The translations under genes were made by a program, and so were the position numbers. DNA of 64,000 nt from Apus apus (lineage: Eukaryota > Chordata > Aves > Apodiformes > Apodidae), in contig NC_067304.1 of the NCBI RefSeq assembly GCF_020740795.1, positions 4,082,056 to 4,146,055 of the forward strand, read 5' to 3'. Of this stretch, positions 23,456-35,800 are shown piece after piece; position 1 is the first letter of the stretch, and every line of letters begins with the position of its first letter. The notes beneath the pieces are model-generated. The model made no database searches and had not been told where the DNA came from. It saw only the letters and a program-made list of their open reading frames with translations.

Positions 23456-23520
23456 AAACCATGATTTGTAACCTGTTCCACCATGATTTTTAACCTTCCA
23501 CACCATGATTTCTAACCTTA
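23456..23520 (+). repeat. Short tandem repeat, three diverged copies of about 23 bp
   Basis: Core CCATGATTTNTAACCT occurs three times in a row in MDM4 intron 1. Confidence 0.75.
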
Positions 23521-26500
23521 AATCCTGCCATGCTTTTCCAGGGCAGAGCACAACAAGGAATTGTCTTCAGGGAGGGATTAATAACTGGAAGATCCAGTAT
23601 GTAATGCTGCACACAAACAGATGGGCTTTAAAAGATGAGCCTTAATTTCTAGGCTGACCACTTCTGGCATGTCCTGTCTTGGGGTGGAGCAGAATTTAGG
23701 GCTTTCATGCTCACAGGGTTAAAAAATGAACTGAACCTACAGCCATCCAAGACTTCCACTCTGCACAGAAGTTAGAAATTATCTCATTTCCTTAAAAGAA
23801 GGAGACTTGAAAACAGAAACTGAACTTGAATTAGAAGTTAGTTTCTACTTTTCAGACACTGCTGCCAAGAGAAGCCTGTGCAGCCTCTGCTTGCTCTCTT
23901 CTCTGGGTCTGTGAAGATCTTTTAGCTCAAGCCTTTCCTGCTCTGGTCTAGTGGGGTTTTGATCTCTTGAGAACAGGAACTTCTACTCCAAAACCAGACA
24001 GTTGACTTGTTCCTGTGCCGTGCACGACCAGATGAAGTGTTCAAGTGGAAATAAAGCTGTTCCTTCATGACTCCTCAGTGATTCATGGTTTCCTCCAAAT
24101 TGTTCCTCTGCTCTACTGGCATTTTCTTCTCTTATTTCTTACAGCTCCAAAGCTGGGGAGCAGCAGTAGGTTCACTGGTGCTTTGTTCAGTTGGCTGCAA
24201 ATTAGAGGCTTGCAGAGTAAAAGATTGGGCATTAGGTGGGAAGAGAGAGTTGCAGGGAAAGTTAAATAGGGATCAGTGAAGCAAGAAGCTTCTCAGTTCT
24301 CAAGGAATTTCCACCTTTTGCCTTCCTGGCCAGGCTGTGTAGAGAGGATGGGAACACATGGGGGGGGATTTTCTGTCTTGGCAGGGTGATGACTGGTGCT
24401 GCCTTCATCTGCAGCCTAGACAATGTTTCACAGCTTGCATGCTGCTGAAGGTGGCATCAGTAATCTCAAGATGAAATTCTAATTCAGGGAAGTTAGTATC
24501 ACTAAGAGTCAAACTTAGCAAAAATACCCTTTCTCTGTGCAGGCTGGAGGCAAAGCCCCAACTTGCCTTTCTCTAACAAAACTAGTACTGAAACAGTTAA
24601 AGTATCTAAATTGAGTTTCAGCCCAAGGGCAGCTGCTTTCCAGGAGTGCAGGGTGGGGAGGAAATCCACTTCTTTCCCCCCTCCCGCCCCCCATTTGGCC
24701 GTTTTTCACACCAATTCAAGCTCTTATCAGAAGCTGATGTGTTCAGTGACTCCCTCTCCTGCCTAGATGAGCTGGAGGCAGGAGCGGTTTTTGAAAGAGC
24801 GACTCAGAGCCCAGAGCATCAGCAGCACCAGAGCTCCTGGGGAGGCTTCAGCCAGAGCTGCTCCAGGACAGGGATTCACAGGCTTTTCCTGGTAGGAACA
24901 AAGGGACTGGGAACACGGAGTGATCTTCTTTAGAAAGGTTCAAGGCTGGGAAGTTTGTCTGTAGCGAGGACAAAGTACAGCTCAGCCTGGGGAGCATAAA
25001 ACTGGGGGCAGTTTGTGGTGCTGTGTGCTGGGCAGACAGGAGCCTGAGTTCAAATTTAAGGCACCGATGGCTTGGGAGTGGTTTTAGTTGTTTTAAGTCA
25101 ATTATTGTGAGTTACTGCCTAGATCTGATCACTCTCAATGTCATTTACCAAACCTGAATGTTTCATATGCTTTAATCGGGCTTTCTTAAATATTTAGAGC
25201 TGTGCTTGATCTGTGGGAATGGTTTTATTTATGATCTTGCCTAACTTGAGAAAAATTTAATGCTGTAAGAACCATCAGGAGCCTCTAAAAAAGGTTTAAG
25301 TCCCTCTTAGTAGATGGGGCAGGGGAGGGATAGGGTTTGAATTGTTACCAGTAACTTGAACTGGTGCTAAAGCTCAGATTTTTTGTCATTACTGAGGGTT
25401 CTACACTGCCTGTTAGGTAGATTTTCAGCCTGTTTTGTCTGCCTCTAAAATGTTTATTTACATTCCTCAGGCACAAGTCTGATTATTTTGCTAATACTCA
25501 CTTTTTAATGTACCTAATCATACTGGCTCACATTCTTTATCAATGATGTAATAAATCCATCTACTATAGCTGGAAACTTCCATGACAGACAACTTAGATA
25601 TTGCTCTGAAAGGTTTTGGCTTCCCATTTTCAAATCTAAACTCCTGCATGGCTTGAGAGTTGACACTTCTTCCAGATTTAATACAGGAAAACATTTTCCC
25701 AGTGTTTCATCTGTGCAGACAAATCCAGGAGCCAGCCTTTCCTTTTCAAATTCATCTCATCCTCTACCCTGAAGTTCCCCAAAGTGGCAGTGCCAGGGCT
25801 TGTTTCAGCACAAATACAACCAGATTTTATTGTAATTAGGTCCAGGGACACAGCAATTTTACAGGTAAATTGGTTTAAGCTTTAGTGCTGAGACTAAGAG
25901 GTCAAGATTTAAACTCTCCAGCACAATCAAGTTGTTGTTTTTTCAGTGGCTGGTTAATTTACACCCTCTTTAAATACGAAGTTTACAAACCTGTTGTGTG
26001 GGGTGGGTGAAACTGGACTGTTCTGTGAACATGAGTCATGAAAGCTGTGCCCTGGGTGGGTGCTGAAACTGATGGGCTTTGACGAACTCAAATAGCTGCA
26101 GGACTTCCCCTTTTGTTCCTTTCCAGGAAAGGGTCATTTCACCTGCACACCCAGAAATGCTCTTAAAACTGTTAATCTAAAGCCTGCATTGATTCATTTG
26201 GGATGAAGGGCTGCAGCAGCTTTAGCAGGTCTTGGAAAAAGCAGGTGGGGGATGTGTTAATCGTTGCCATCCACCCTGGCTGCTCCTCCTTTTGGGCTAT
26301 CAAGGGATTCTGCCTTGTGGAGATTTCCATTGTGGTTGGTGGTGACTCATCTTCCCCCCCCTCTGACTCAAGCATTTCACCATGATAAGAATTTGCCAGT
26401 GGCAGGATGGAGATGGCAGGTCCCAAAGTCCCTCACCCTGCTGTGCCACCCCTGGAGATGAGGCATCCTAGGGATGTCACAGCATCTTGGCCACAGCAGA

Positions 26501-26767
26501 TCTGGCCCGGTTGCTCCCAGTTTTTCTCACAAGGCTGGGGCAGGACAAAGCAGATCAGTTTGGCTGGAACAGCTGAGGGGCACAGAACCATCAGCCCTGC
26601 ATGCATATCTTCAAGGGCTGCTCTTTGATGCTAATCTTAAAACACTGGTTTCCTGAAGCTTCTAAGAAGTGGAAGTGGTTAAACTCAAGGCCAGGTTTCT
26701 CATCTTAACTGGTTCCTGACCCTTCTCATTTCCAGGTTTGTGCTGGGAACAGCTGATCACTGCCACA

Positions 26768-26842
26768 ATGACATCCCCAAGCTCTGCCCAGCATCCAGCA
26801 GCTGAGAATGCCTCCAGAATCACACTGGGACAAGTTAACCAG
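26768..26842 (+). CDS. MDM4: MDM4 exon 2 coding part (residues 1-25)
   Basis: The exon begins after TTTCCAG at 26735 with 32 nt of 5' UTR. Encodes [20 protein letters not shown] to QVNQ. Donor GTAGTT. Confidence 0.94.
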
Positions 26843-29800
26843 GTAGTTCTTTCTCACACTTCACTGCCTTCTCCTCACTGAAGCAGTGATTCCTTTCACC
26901 AAATCAAAGCTCTCCAGGCACATTTTAGTAAAGAGAATTGAATGGGGCTCTTATCCTGAGGAGCTGTGGCAGCTCCCACTGTTAGATCAATGATTTATGA
27001 ACATTTTAAGGGAAGAGGAGGGGCAAAAAAGGAATCAAAACTGGCCATAGAAGGAATTGTGTAATACATATTTTTAGTCTGGACTTGCAGTCTTCCATGG
27101 ACAGCATTCCTGGTGCTGGATTGTTTGTCACAGTTGTACTGGAGCTTTGTAACCTTGGATGCTGAACTTGGCCCAGCAGTAATGCATCCCCATGTCGCTT
27201 TTGGGGTGAACTAAGTATTGAACATGAAGTATTCCCAGTATCAGCTGTTCCTGGAGTGTCCCTGGAACAAGGAGTTGCAGCTGCAGGCCAAGGTCAGTGT
27301 GGCAGGTGTGTTGTTGGAGGCCACATTGACAGCCAGATAAGAGAGATTTGCAAACAATAAAAGGAGAAATCAGGTCTAAAAATCAGGAAGGTTTCTCTAA
27401 GGTAGGTATCCATCCTTCCAGAGCTGCTTCATTGGAAAAAAAACATCTCCACAACATGAGGGGATGTGGCAGGAGTGGAAATAAGCTGATGGGAGGTGGA
27501 GAGATCCTCCCATTTGAGGCTTAATTGAGAAAGTTTGAAATGGAGCCAAGCCCTGAGCAGAGCTGATGTGTGTGCTTATTTGTTCAGCTCACTCTGCATG
27601 AAAAAGTAAGTAAATAGGCTCTGATATTAGTAGCAAAATATTGATTGTCAACACTCAGTGTCCTTGGCAGTCTGGAATAAACACTTCCAGTGTGGCTGCT
27701 GAGCAGCTAAGGGCCCATTTGAAAATGATCAAGCTAACTATGTTGCTGCTTTAATCAGAAAGAGATGTGTGAGGAGTTACTGCAAAATCCACTTGAGAGT
27801 GGTCATTACAGAAATGAATGAACACAAACACATAATTTCATCTTATTAAAAAGCATGTGCTGATACAAGCACTTCTTTCAGTTGTGCTGATTTCTTTTTT
27901 CATGGAATGGTTTGGGTAGAAAGGGTCCTTAAAGATCATCTAGTTCCAGCCCCCTGGATGGGCAGGGACACCTCCCACCAGCCCAGGTTGCTCCAAGCCC
28001 CATCCAACCTGCCCTTCCACACTTCCAGGGATGGGGCAGCCACAGCTTCCCTGGGCAGCCTGGGCCAGGGTCTCACCACCCTCATACTACAGAATTTCTT
28101 CCTAATTTCTCACCTAAACCTCCCTCTTCCACTTTTAATCCATTACTATTTGCTAATTCATTTTTTCCTAGGGGGAAAAAACCTGTTCTTGAGAAGGAGA
28201 CTTGGGGCTGGACACAAGCTGTTCTGTTTGAGCTTGAAAATGCATTTAACCAACTATCCTGAGTAAACAGGCAGACCAGGCACAGTCGCAAAGGAGATTA
28301 ATTTTCTACAACATTAGAGAACAGTGGAATAAGCACCTTGTCAAGAGCCTAGCTAATAGCTGAGTTAAAAATTACCCTAGGGACAAGCAGCCAAAACCTG
28401 CTCTCCTTACCTTGTGCAGGAAAAATGGTGCTGCAGCTCTTGAGATGTTCCAAGCAGGCTCTGCTCCTGGGGAAAGGAAGTAGGAATTGTAATTGGATTT
28501 ATATAGGCAGAAAGTAAGGGGTGGAGGTGAGAAACAGGTGAGCTTCCTGACACTGACAGGTGGAGACCCTTAGGAGCTAGCAGAGATGAATGCCTGGAGA
28601 GTACAGGTCCAAGTGTAAAGGAATCAGCAAAGGACATGGTGTGCTGAGGACTGGGCTGTCTGTCCTCTGGGAGATGGAAATATCTTGATTTATTAGCAGC
28701 TGAGAAACAGGGGGAACAGAGGGACAGATTCAGTGTGGGAAAAGTGTGTTAGTGTTCAACGTGGGTCAGAATTGTGCAGCATTCAGAGAGCAGTGAGGGC
28801 TTTCTGACATTGTTAGGGAACACAAGGCATCAGGTCCCATGGGGGGCACTCTCCTAGGAATTGTTAGGATTCTTGTGGAGTAGAGGAAGAAGCAGTGGAG
28901 GAGGAAGCAGCTATTTAAAACTCACTGGTGTTTTATATAGCATCATCTGGCTCATCTGCTACTCAAAGCTGCTTGGTTGTGTGGGTGAAACCCAAGGCAG
29001 TTGCATCATTCCCAAGGTGCTTTATATTTTATATAATAAAGATTTTGGTTGATGACTGAGATCCACAGAAAACACAGGTTCTGAGCCCTGGTGTTAATGA
29101 ACCACACCTTGAGTTTCATGCAGTCTTATGATCATGTCCCTGTTCACAGATCCTAAGAAATGCACACTCCCCAAGGTCTGTACAGAGCAGACCTGATTTG
29201 GTCACTGCACTAACTGGGAAAATCCCAGCCTGCTGCCCTGGAGGCAGCAATTGGAGTGCACAGAACTGCTCATGACTCAGTCCTTTTGGTTAGTCACTGC
29301 CTAGGTCTCCATACCAAGGGTCTGAGTTTCCAGCCTTCCCTCACACGATGAATCCCATCAAGAGTTGAAGGGACAGTGGGAGTAATTAAAGCCTTTAGAG
29401 CTGCCTGCCCACATTTCTGTATCTTGCACTTGAGTCAGAATGACTGTGCTGATTTTCAGGCTTTCTAACTTCTTTTCAAGTGCTTGTCCATGCAGGTTGC
29501 TCCTAAAAGAGAAGAGCAGCCTGGAGCAGGTTAGCCTGAGGCAAGCAATATTCCCCAACCACTTCCAGCTCATCCCAGGGGTGTCAGCTCTGGCCTTGGT
29601 GTGTGTCTTACCCAGGGTGACTTGGGCAGCTCTGGTTTCTTAGCAGGAACACAAACCCTGATGGGCTTTCTCTCAGCAGAGAACTGCTCCAAACCAAACT
29701 CTCTGCTTTCTCTTGTAGGTGCGACCCAAACTGCCCCTGCTGAAGATCCTGCAGGCTGCAGGTGCCCAAGGTGAAACCTTTACCCTGAAGGAGGTGAGTT

Positions 29801-32800
29801 CACTTTTCAGGCACTGTTGCCTGGTCCAGGTTGTTTGGGAAATGGCTCTGAGGGACAAAGGGACGGGCTAGTTATTTATCTGTACTTTGAAGCCCTGTCT
29901 GCAAATTGGAGCCCCCAGGGCTGTTGGGATTTGATCTTGGGAGCCCCCAGAGGAACTGGAGTAGGAGGGTGAAATATTAAAGAACAATATTGATCCTGGA
30001 AAATCAGCAGCCTCTTTAAAGAAAGGAAAAATGGGATATCCACAGTCCTGAGAGACTGCAGGAGATTCTGTTCAATTGTCTTGCTCTCTGCTCAGTGCAG
30101 GAAAGCTTTAAACCTGAATACCAGCTGATGTTTTTCTTTTAACTTTCCTTGGAAATGGCTTGTCAGCTAAACCTAAGAGACCCTGTGAATTCATCTTCTT
30201 TAAGATTAAAATGCAGCATGTGTACAAAATTTAAGAAAAATGACACCGACTGTGAATTACAAGAGTATCCTGTCTGCAAAGAATTAAATGCAGTGGTTTT
30301 TCATTATGAATGTGTCAAATATTCCTGCAGAGCCCTGTGACTTATTTTAAACACTTATGCATTTAAATAACTTACTTGGCTTCTAAAAATCTTTGCAAAA
30401 AACAAATTGAACAGTTTAAATGGGGGGAGCTGAGTATTAAATGCAGGGTACATGTAGAGATTAACATTTTAACTCAGTTAAGTCAGGTTTTTCTGCAGTG
30501 AGTGGAGTACTGTTAGCAACTTCTTGGTTCACTGTCATTCAGGAGGGTCATTTTGGTGGGTCATGGGATGTGGAGCCTGCCTGTGTTGTTCTCTACTCAC
30601 TTTGCTTTCTCTTTCACTCTGGATCCCTCCTGGTGTTTTGTCAGTTCTCAGAGGATGTTTCCTCCACCCTTCTCTGTGATATGAATACACTTACTGTTGC
30701 ATCTTGCAGACTGTCTCCTGAGGGACAGCAGTGTAACTTGTGGTCACCCTTTACTAAGAGCATATTCTTTCACCTGGGGAAATCTTCTGCCTCCTCCCCA
30801 CCAGTTTCCATCTCTTTACTCTGAGTTGAGCAGCAGCTTCCATCTGCAGCTCTGGGGTTTTCTTTCCATGTGGGGTAGCAAAGTGACTTCTATTTATCCC
30901 TCTTCCACCCAATTTTCCTTCGTGTGAGGGGTTAATAGTTACAATCCTTAGAGCAACATGGTAAAGCATAGACTCTCCCTTAGGTGGGAGGCACCAAGGA
31001 ATTGCAGCTGTGCACAAAAAGCAGGTACCATTTGACTCACACTCTGTGGGGCAGCAGGAGGCAAGTCCCATAAAGCAAATTTCCAGGGTTTAAGGTGGTT
31101 TGGTCTCAGCTGCAGGTGTGGCTGATGGCATGTGGTGTGTCTACAGGTCATGCATTACCTGGGACAGTACATAATGGTGAGGCAGCTGTATGACAAAAGA
31201 GAGCAACACATGGTCTACTGTCGAGGAGATGAGCTGGGAGAGCTGCTGGGACTGGAGAGCTTCTCTGTTAAAGACCCAAGGTAGGAAAACGTGACCTTTA
31301 ACGTGTCTTGTGTTGTGTTGTAGAGGTGGCTGAGACAGGAGGTTCTGGGTGTCACTGCTAATGTTCACTGTGGCATAAACCTGCTTGAATACCAAGTGCC
31401 CTGCTCAATGGAAATGCATCTGACAAGCTTGAGTTTAGCTCCTTTGTTTTGAAGAGCCAGTTCTGAACAGCCCAGGCAGTGAGTTGCTTTGGTGACATCC
31501 TTTCCCCCTTTTATTTCAGCATCTTTGGCCCTTGATCTCAGACTGAAGCTACAATCTGCATCCTTCAGTTCACTTCTGAGCTAGACTTAGAATCATAGAA
31601 TATGCTGAGTTGGAAGGGACCCATCAGGATCATCAAGTCCAACTCCTGTCCCTATGTAGGACACCCCTAGAATCACACCATGTGCCTGAGAGCACCTTCC
31701 AAATGTTTCTTGAACTCGGGCAGGCTTGGTGCTGTGACCACTGCCCTGGGGAGCTTGTTCCAGTGCTCCACCATCTTCTCCTCATATGCTACCTAAACCT
31801 CCCCTGGTTCAGCTTCCTGCCATTTCCCCGAGTCCTGTCACTGGTCACAGGAGTGAGGAGATCAGGACCTGCCCCATCTCTTCCCCTTCTGAGGAAGCCA
31901 CACTGCAATGTCTGCAAATGAGACTCCCAAGTCTCATGTAGGAGTGGCAGAAAAATCCCTGCACTTTCCAGCAGGATAATAAAAGAGAATTTCTATCCCT
32001 GGTTTAAAAGGGTAGAGCTTGGTTCTGTGAGGATAGTAAGTGTCACCTTCTTCCCCACAGCCCAGTCTATGACATGTTGAAAAGGAACCTGACTTCTGCT
32101 GCAATGGCAGGTAGGTTTGTCACAGTATGGGCAAGAATATTCAATGTTATGTTGATGTAACCTGGGTAAGTAATGGTGATAAAGAGAAATGTTTCTGAAG
32201 TTGGAACAAACTGCTGATGAAGGCTTTAACCTGACAGTCTCTTGGAGTATGTGTCTTTTCTGTGTGTCCACCATCAGCAGCTGTGGTATGAAATCAGTTA
32301 GTTGTTTAATTAACCTGCCTGTAACCAATGACCAAACCTCAGAGCAGCAGACACTGTCTGGGAGGACACTGACAGAGCTACATACTGTGGTTGTACAAAG
32401 TATCCCATCCAAATTGTTACTGATTTCTCAGTTTTTTCTCAGTTTCAAGCTTGCTGCAACTTCTCTCTCTCACCTTCTTTTAGACTCTCATAGTCTTGAG
32501 ACTGAATATGAGAGTGCTGGAAACCCAGGCTAGTTCTGCAAGTCAGAGAGGTCTGGACTTTAATGAAACACTTGAACCTTTAAAGGTTGCTGTTACTTTC
32601 CCAGCTCATAAGAGAAATCAAATCTATCTACATCAAAAGTCCATCAGTCCTAAATTAAAATTAATTCTTAAATTCATCTCAGCTGATGGCTTCCTTGCAG
32701 CCAGTTCCCATTCTGCAGCTGGTAATCTTAATTAGAAAAAAAACAAAACCAAAACACTTCTGATGAAAGCACAAGCATGCGAATCATGAGGGAGCTGCAC

Positions 32801-35800
32801 CAGGAGAGCTCTGCAGTCTGGTGCTGCACTTCTGGGGTCTCTGAGCAGATAATATGGACTCAGTTTTTCATAAGGGCTTGGTCTATTTTTACACATCTAC
32901 ATAAAAACTTCTGCAAATTTAGAAACTGAGAAAACGTGGCCTTAAACTGCTTAGTCCTCTGCTGTGAGCTGTGTATTGGTGCCTCTGAGGTCCCCCCTCC
33001 TTTATTTAGAGAGAAGAACCTTCGTAAGCAGACTCACCCCACATGTAACCCCAGTGTGAGTGCTGTTCCCCTCACTGAGGATGCCCTGGTTCTCCCTGAG
33101 GCATCGTGTGGAGAGCACAGGATCCCAGCAAAACTCTGTCTCCTCTGCTGCCCTGTCCCCTGCTGCTGGGTGTGTGTGTGGTCCTGGCCTGGTGTCACTA
33201 CCCTTAAACCTGCTAAAGGAAAGGCTGTTCCTCTCAGGAGATGAGCACTGAGTTATACCCCCATGTCTGTGTGTGTGTGACTGGAACGAGACAAGCTTGG
33301 CAGACCAGATCTGTGACAAACACACAGGAAAGGGTGATGGCTCTGAGTCCTGTTTTGCCTCCATTGCAAGGTAGCAAGAACTAGAGGTGCTTAAAGAGGT
33401 CTTCATGTTTTGTAAGAGCTGCTGGTGTTCATTAGCCAAATCAGTGCTCATCAGCATAGCATTTTGCTGATTACCTTGGCCACTTATTTTAAGTACACTT
33501 GGAGAAAGAAAAATGACTGCAGAACATCTTGGTAGTAAAGACTGAGCTCTTCATCAGATGGTGTCCCTGCCTGGCTGGCTTTCACTCTGAATCACAGGAG
33601 GTGTGTTGAGGAATACCTCACTTGAAGGACATTCTGTGTTCAGTTCCTAGTGTGTGTTGGCTGGGAAAAAGGAAGCCTTCCAGTAAGTGGAGTGTCTTTT
33701 CACACAGTGTTTAAGGCTAATTGGAATTATTTACTGTTAGAAGGGGAAGGCTTCAACTCTTCTAATGCTCCTGCAGAGCCAAAGCAGTTAGGGATGAGCC
33801 AAATGGTTTCCAATTTCCTTCAGGTATTAAATAATTAGTGTCAGAAGCTGTAGGGTGATGGAAGAAAGGAAAGCTGAACTAAAGCAAAGCAGGTGGGATA
33901 TAGAGCCATGTCATTTTGTGGTCCTGTGTTATGGTCCATTTTATGGACCACTTTGTGGTCCACTTTTCTGCCTGTAGCAGCAGATTTCAGTGCCATGATG
34001 TCAGCCAGACTGTTCCTGGCTGTCTGGCATTCAGCAGGGAGTTTCTCTGCTCAACTGAAAGGGGAGCAAGCAGGAGCCATCCTTGATTCTGTTTTAAGAG
34101 TAGACTTCCTAAGTGCAGCTCACCTATTATGCAGAAAGATTTCTAATTGCTTTTAGTTTGACCTTTTAATTAACTCTTGGGGCCAGCATAATCACCTGAG
34201 TTAAATTATTATGGATGTCTACACAGTTAGACAGGAAAGAGCTTGCTGTGCATGGAATTTTCCCTTCTTTAGTTGTTGTTCTTCACCCCCACACCCTTTA
34301 AGAAAGACGTTTTTCCTGTCTTACCAGAAGTTGAAAGAGATGGTGTCCTCAGGTATATTTAAAGATCTTACTCTTCTCTGTTCACCTTCTTCAGCCCTCA
34401 GATCTGACCCAGCCTTGAAGTGAGGGTCCCCACGCTCTGCTGCTGCTCTGGGTGTCTTCCTCCAAGCAGACTTCTTGTGTAAAGGACCTAGAGATAGTGA
34501 TAGCAGGAAGGAGATTCTTACATGCTGTGAGGTTCCATCAAGCTTCATCTCCAAGGAGGCACAGGCTCTGTATTCCACAGGCTGATGCCTCTGTGTGTGC
34601 CTGCCTAGGGAATCCTGGAGTAACGCCTTGCTAGGAAGTGGAATGGAATTGTGTTGTTCTGGTCCCTGCTCTACAAGAAGCATGGGACAGGCTGGAGAGG
34701 GTCCAGGGAAGGGCCACAAGGGTGATCAGAGGGCTGGAAGACCTGCCTTATGAGGAGAGACTGAGAAAACTGGGTTTGTTCAGCCTTGAGAAGAGAAGGC
34801 TCAGGGGAGACCTTGTTACCATGTTCCAGTCCTTCAAGGGTGACTCCCACGAAGATGGGGACTCCCTGTTTACAAGGACACATGGAAAAGACAAGGGGTC
34901 ATGGGCACAAGTTGCTCCTGGGGAGATTCTGACTGGACACAAAAGGTACATTTTTCCCCATGAGGACAGTCAGACATTGGAATAGTCTCCCGAGGGAAGT
35001 GGTGGATTCCCCCACATGGGGCAGTTTGAAGTCTCAGCTGGCCAGGGTGCTGAGCCCCCTCACATCAGCTGGGGCAGCACCTGGAGAGGTTGGACCAGAT
35101 GATCCTTGAGGTCCTTTCCAACCCATTCTAGGATTCTGTAGTTCTGGGCAAGGGCTCTTGTTTCTCCTGAAGGGTTACTTAGAGGTCTGCCAAGCCTGGC
35201 TTGTTGGTTGCTTGCTGAGAACCCTCTGTGTCGTGAGAATGGTTATTACCAGGGAAGGTTTTTTCTTTTGTCTTACCTGCCATCCAGATGCTGCAGAGAA
35301 TCTCGCACAGGAACAGAGCGTCGATAAGCCCAGCCAAGACCAGCTGAAGGTAAACCCACTGCCTGGTGGTTTCTTTTGTTGTACAGAGTGCCCCTTCTCT
35401 GTACCTGTGCATGGTGGACTGCCAGAACTTTGTGCTGCTTGGCTACCAGGTCTTCACCTTCCTGAGAAAGTTCTTGGAGTCCACACAGCAGGGACAGAGT
35501 GACCCTTCTCTGTTCTCTTCATAACAGAGTGCCAGTCTCTGAGCGTGTTTCTCTGGGGTGTAGCACTTCTAGTCCTCAGTTCCTCCAGCCTGCTCTGTAT
35601 TTTCCTGCCTTTCTCCCCCTTCTCTCATCCCCTCTCTCAGTAGGAATTGCCAGATAATGATGCTTTTGAAAATGTGTGAAGAAGTTTTGTGTTTAAGTAG
35701 GATTGTTTGCAGAAGCTTTCAGGCAGAATCTGAAACCTAGGAAAAATCTTTTGCACATTCCAACTTGTTTCCAGGTGTGTTTTGGGGGGTTTAAAGTTGG

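Larger units (their letters stand above)
22715..26735 (+). other. MDM4: MDM4 intron 1
   Basis: A 4-kb AT-richer intron. Seen: a (TA)n tract at 22980-23003 and a short tandem repeat at 23456-23520. In mammals this intron holds a p53-responsive second promoter; I found no full p53 site by eye, only a loose half-site at about 23668 (GGCATGTCC). Confidence 0.5.

Noticed and set aside
23660-23685. p53 response element in MDM4 intron 1
   Set aside because: Only one loose half-site (GGCATGTCC) is visible; the adjacent half does not fit the consensus.
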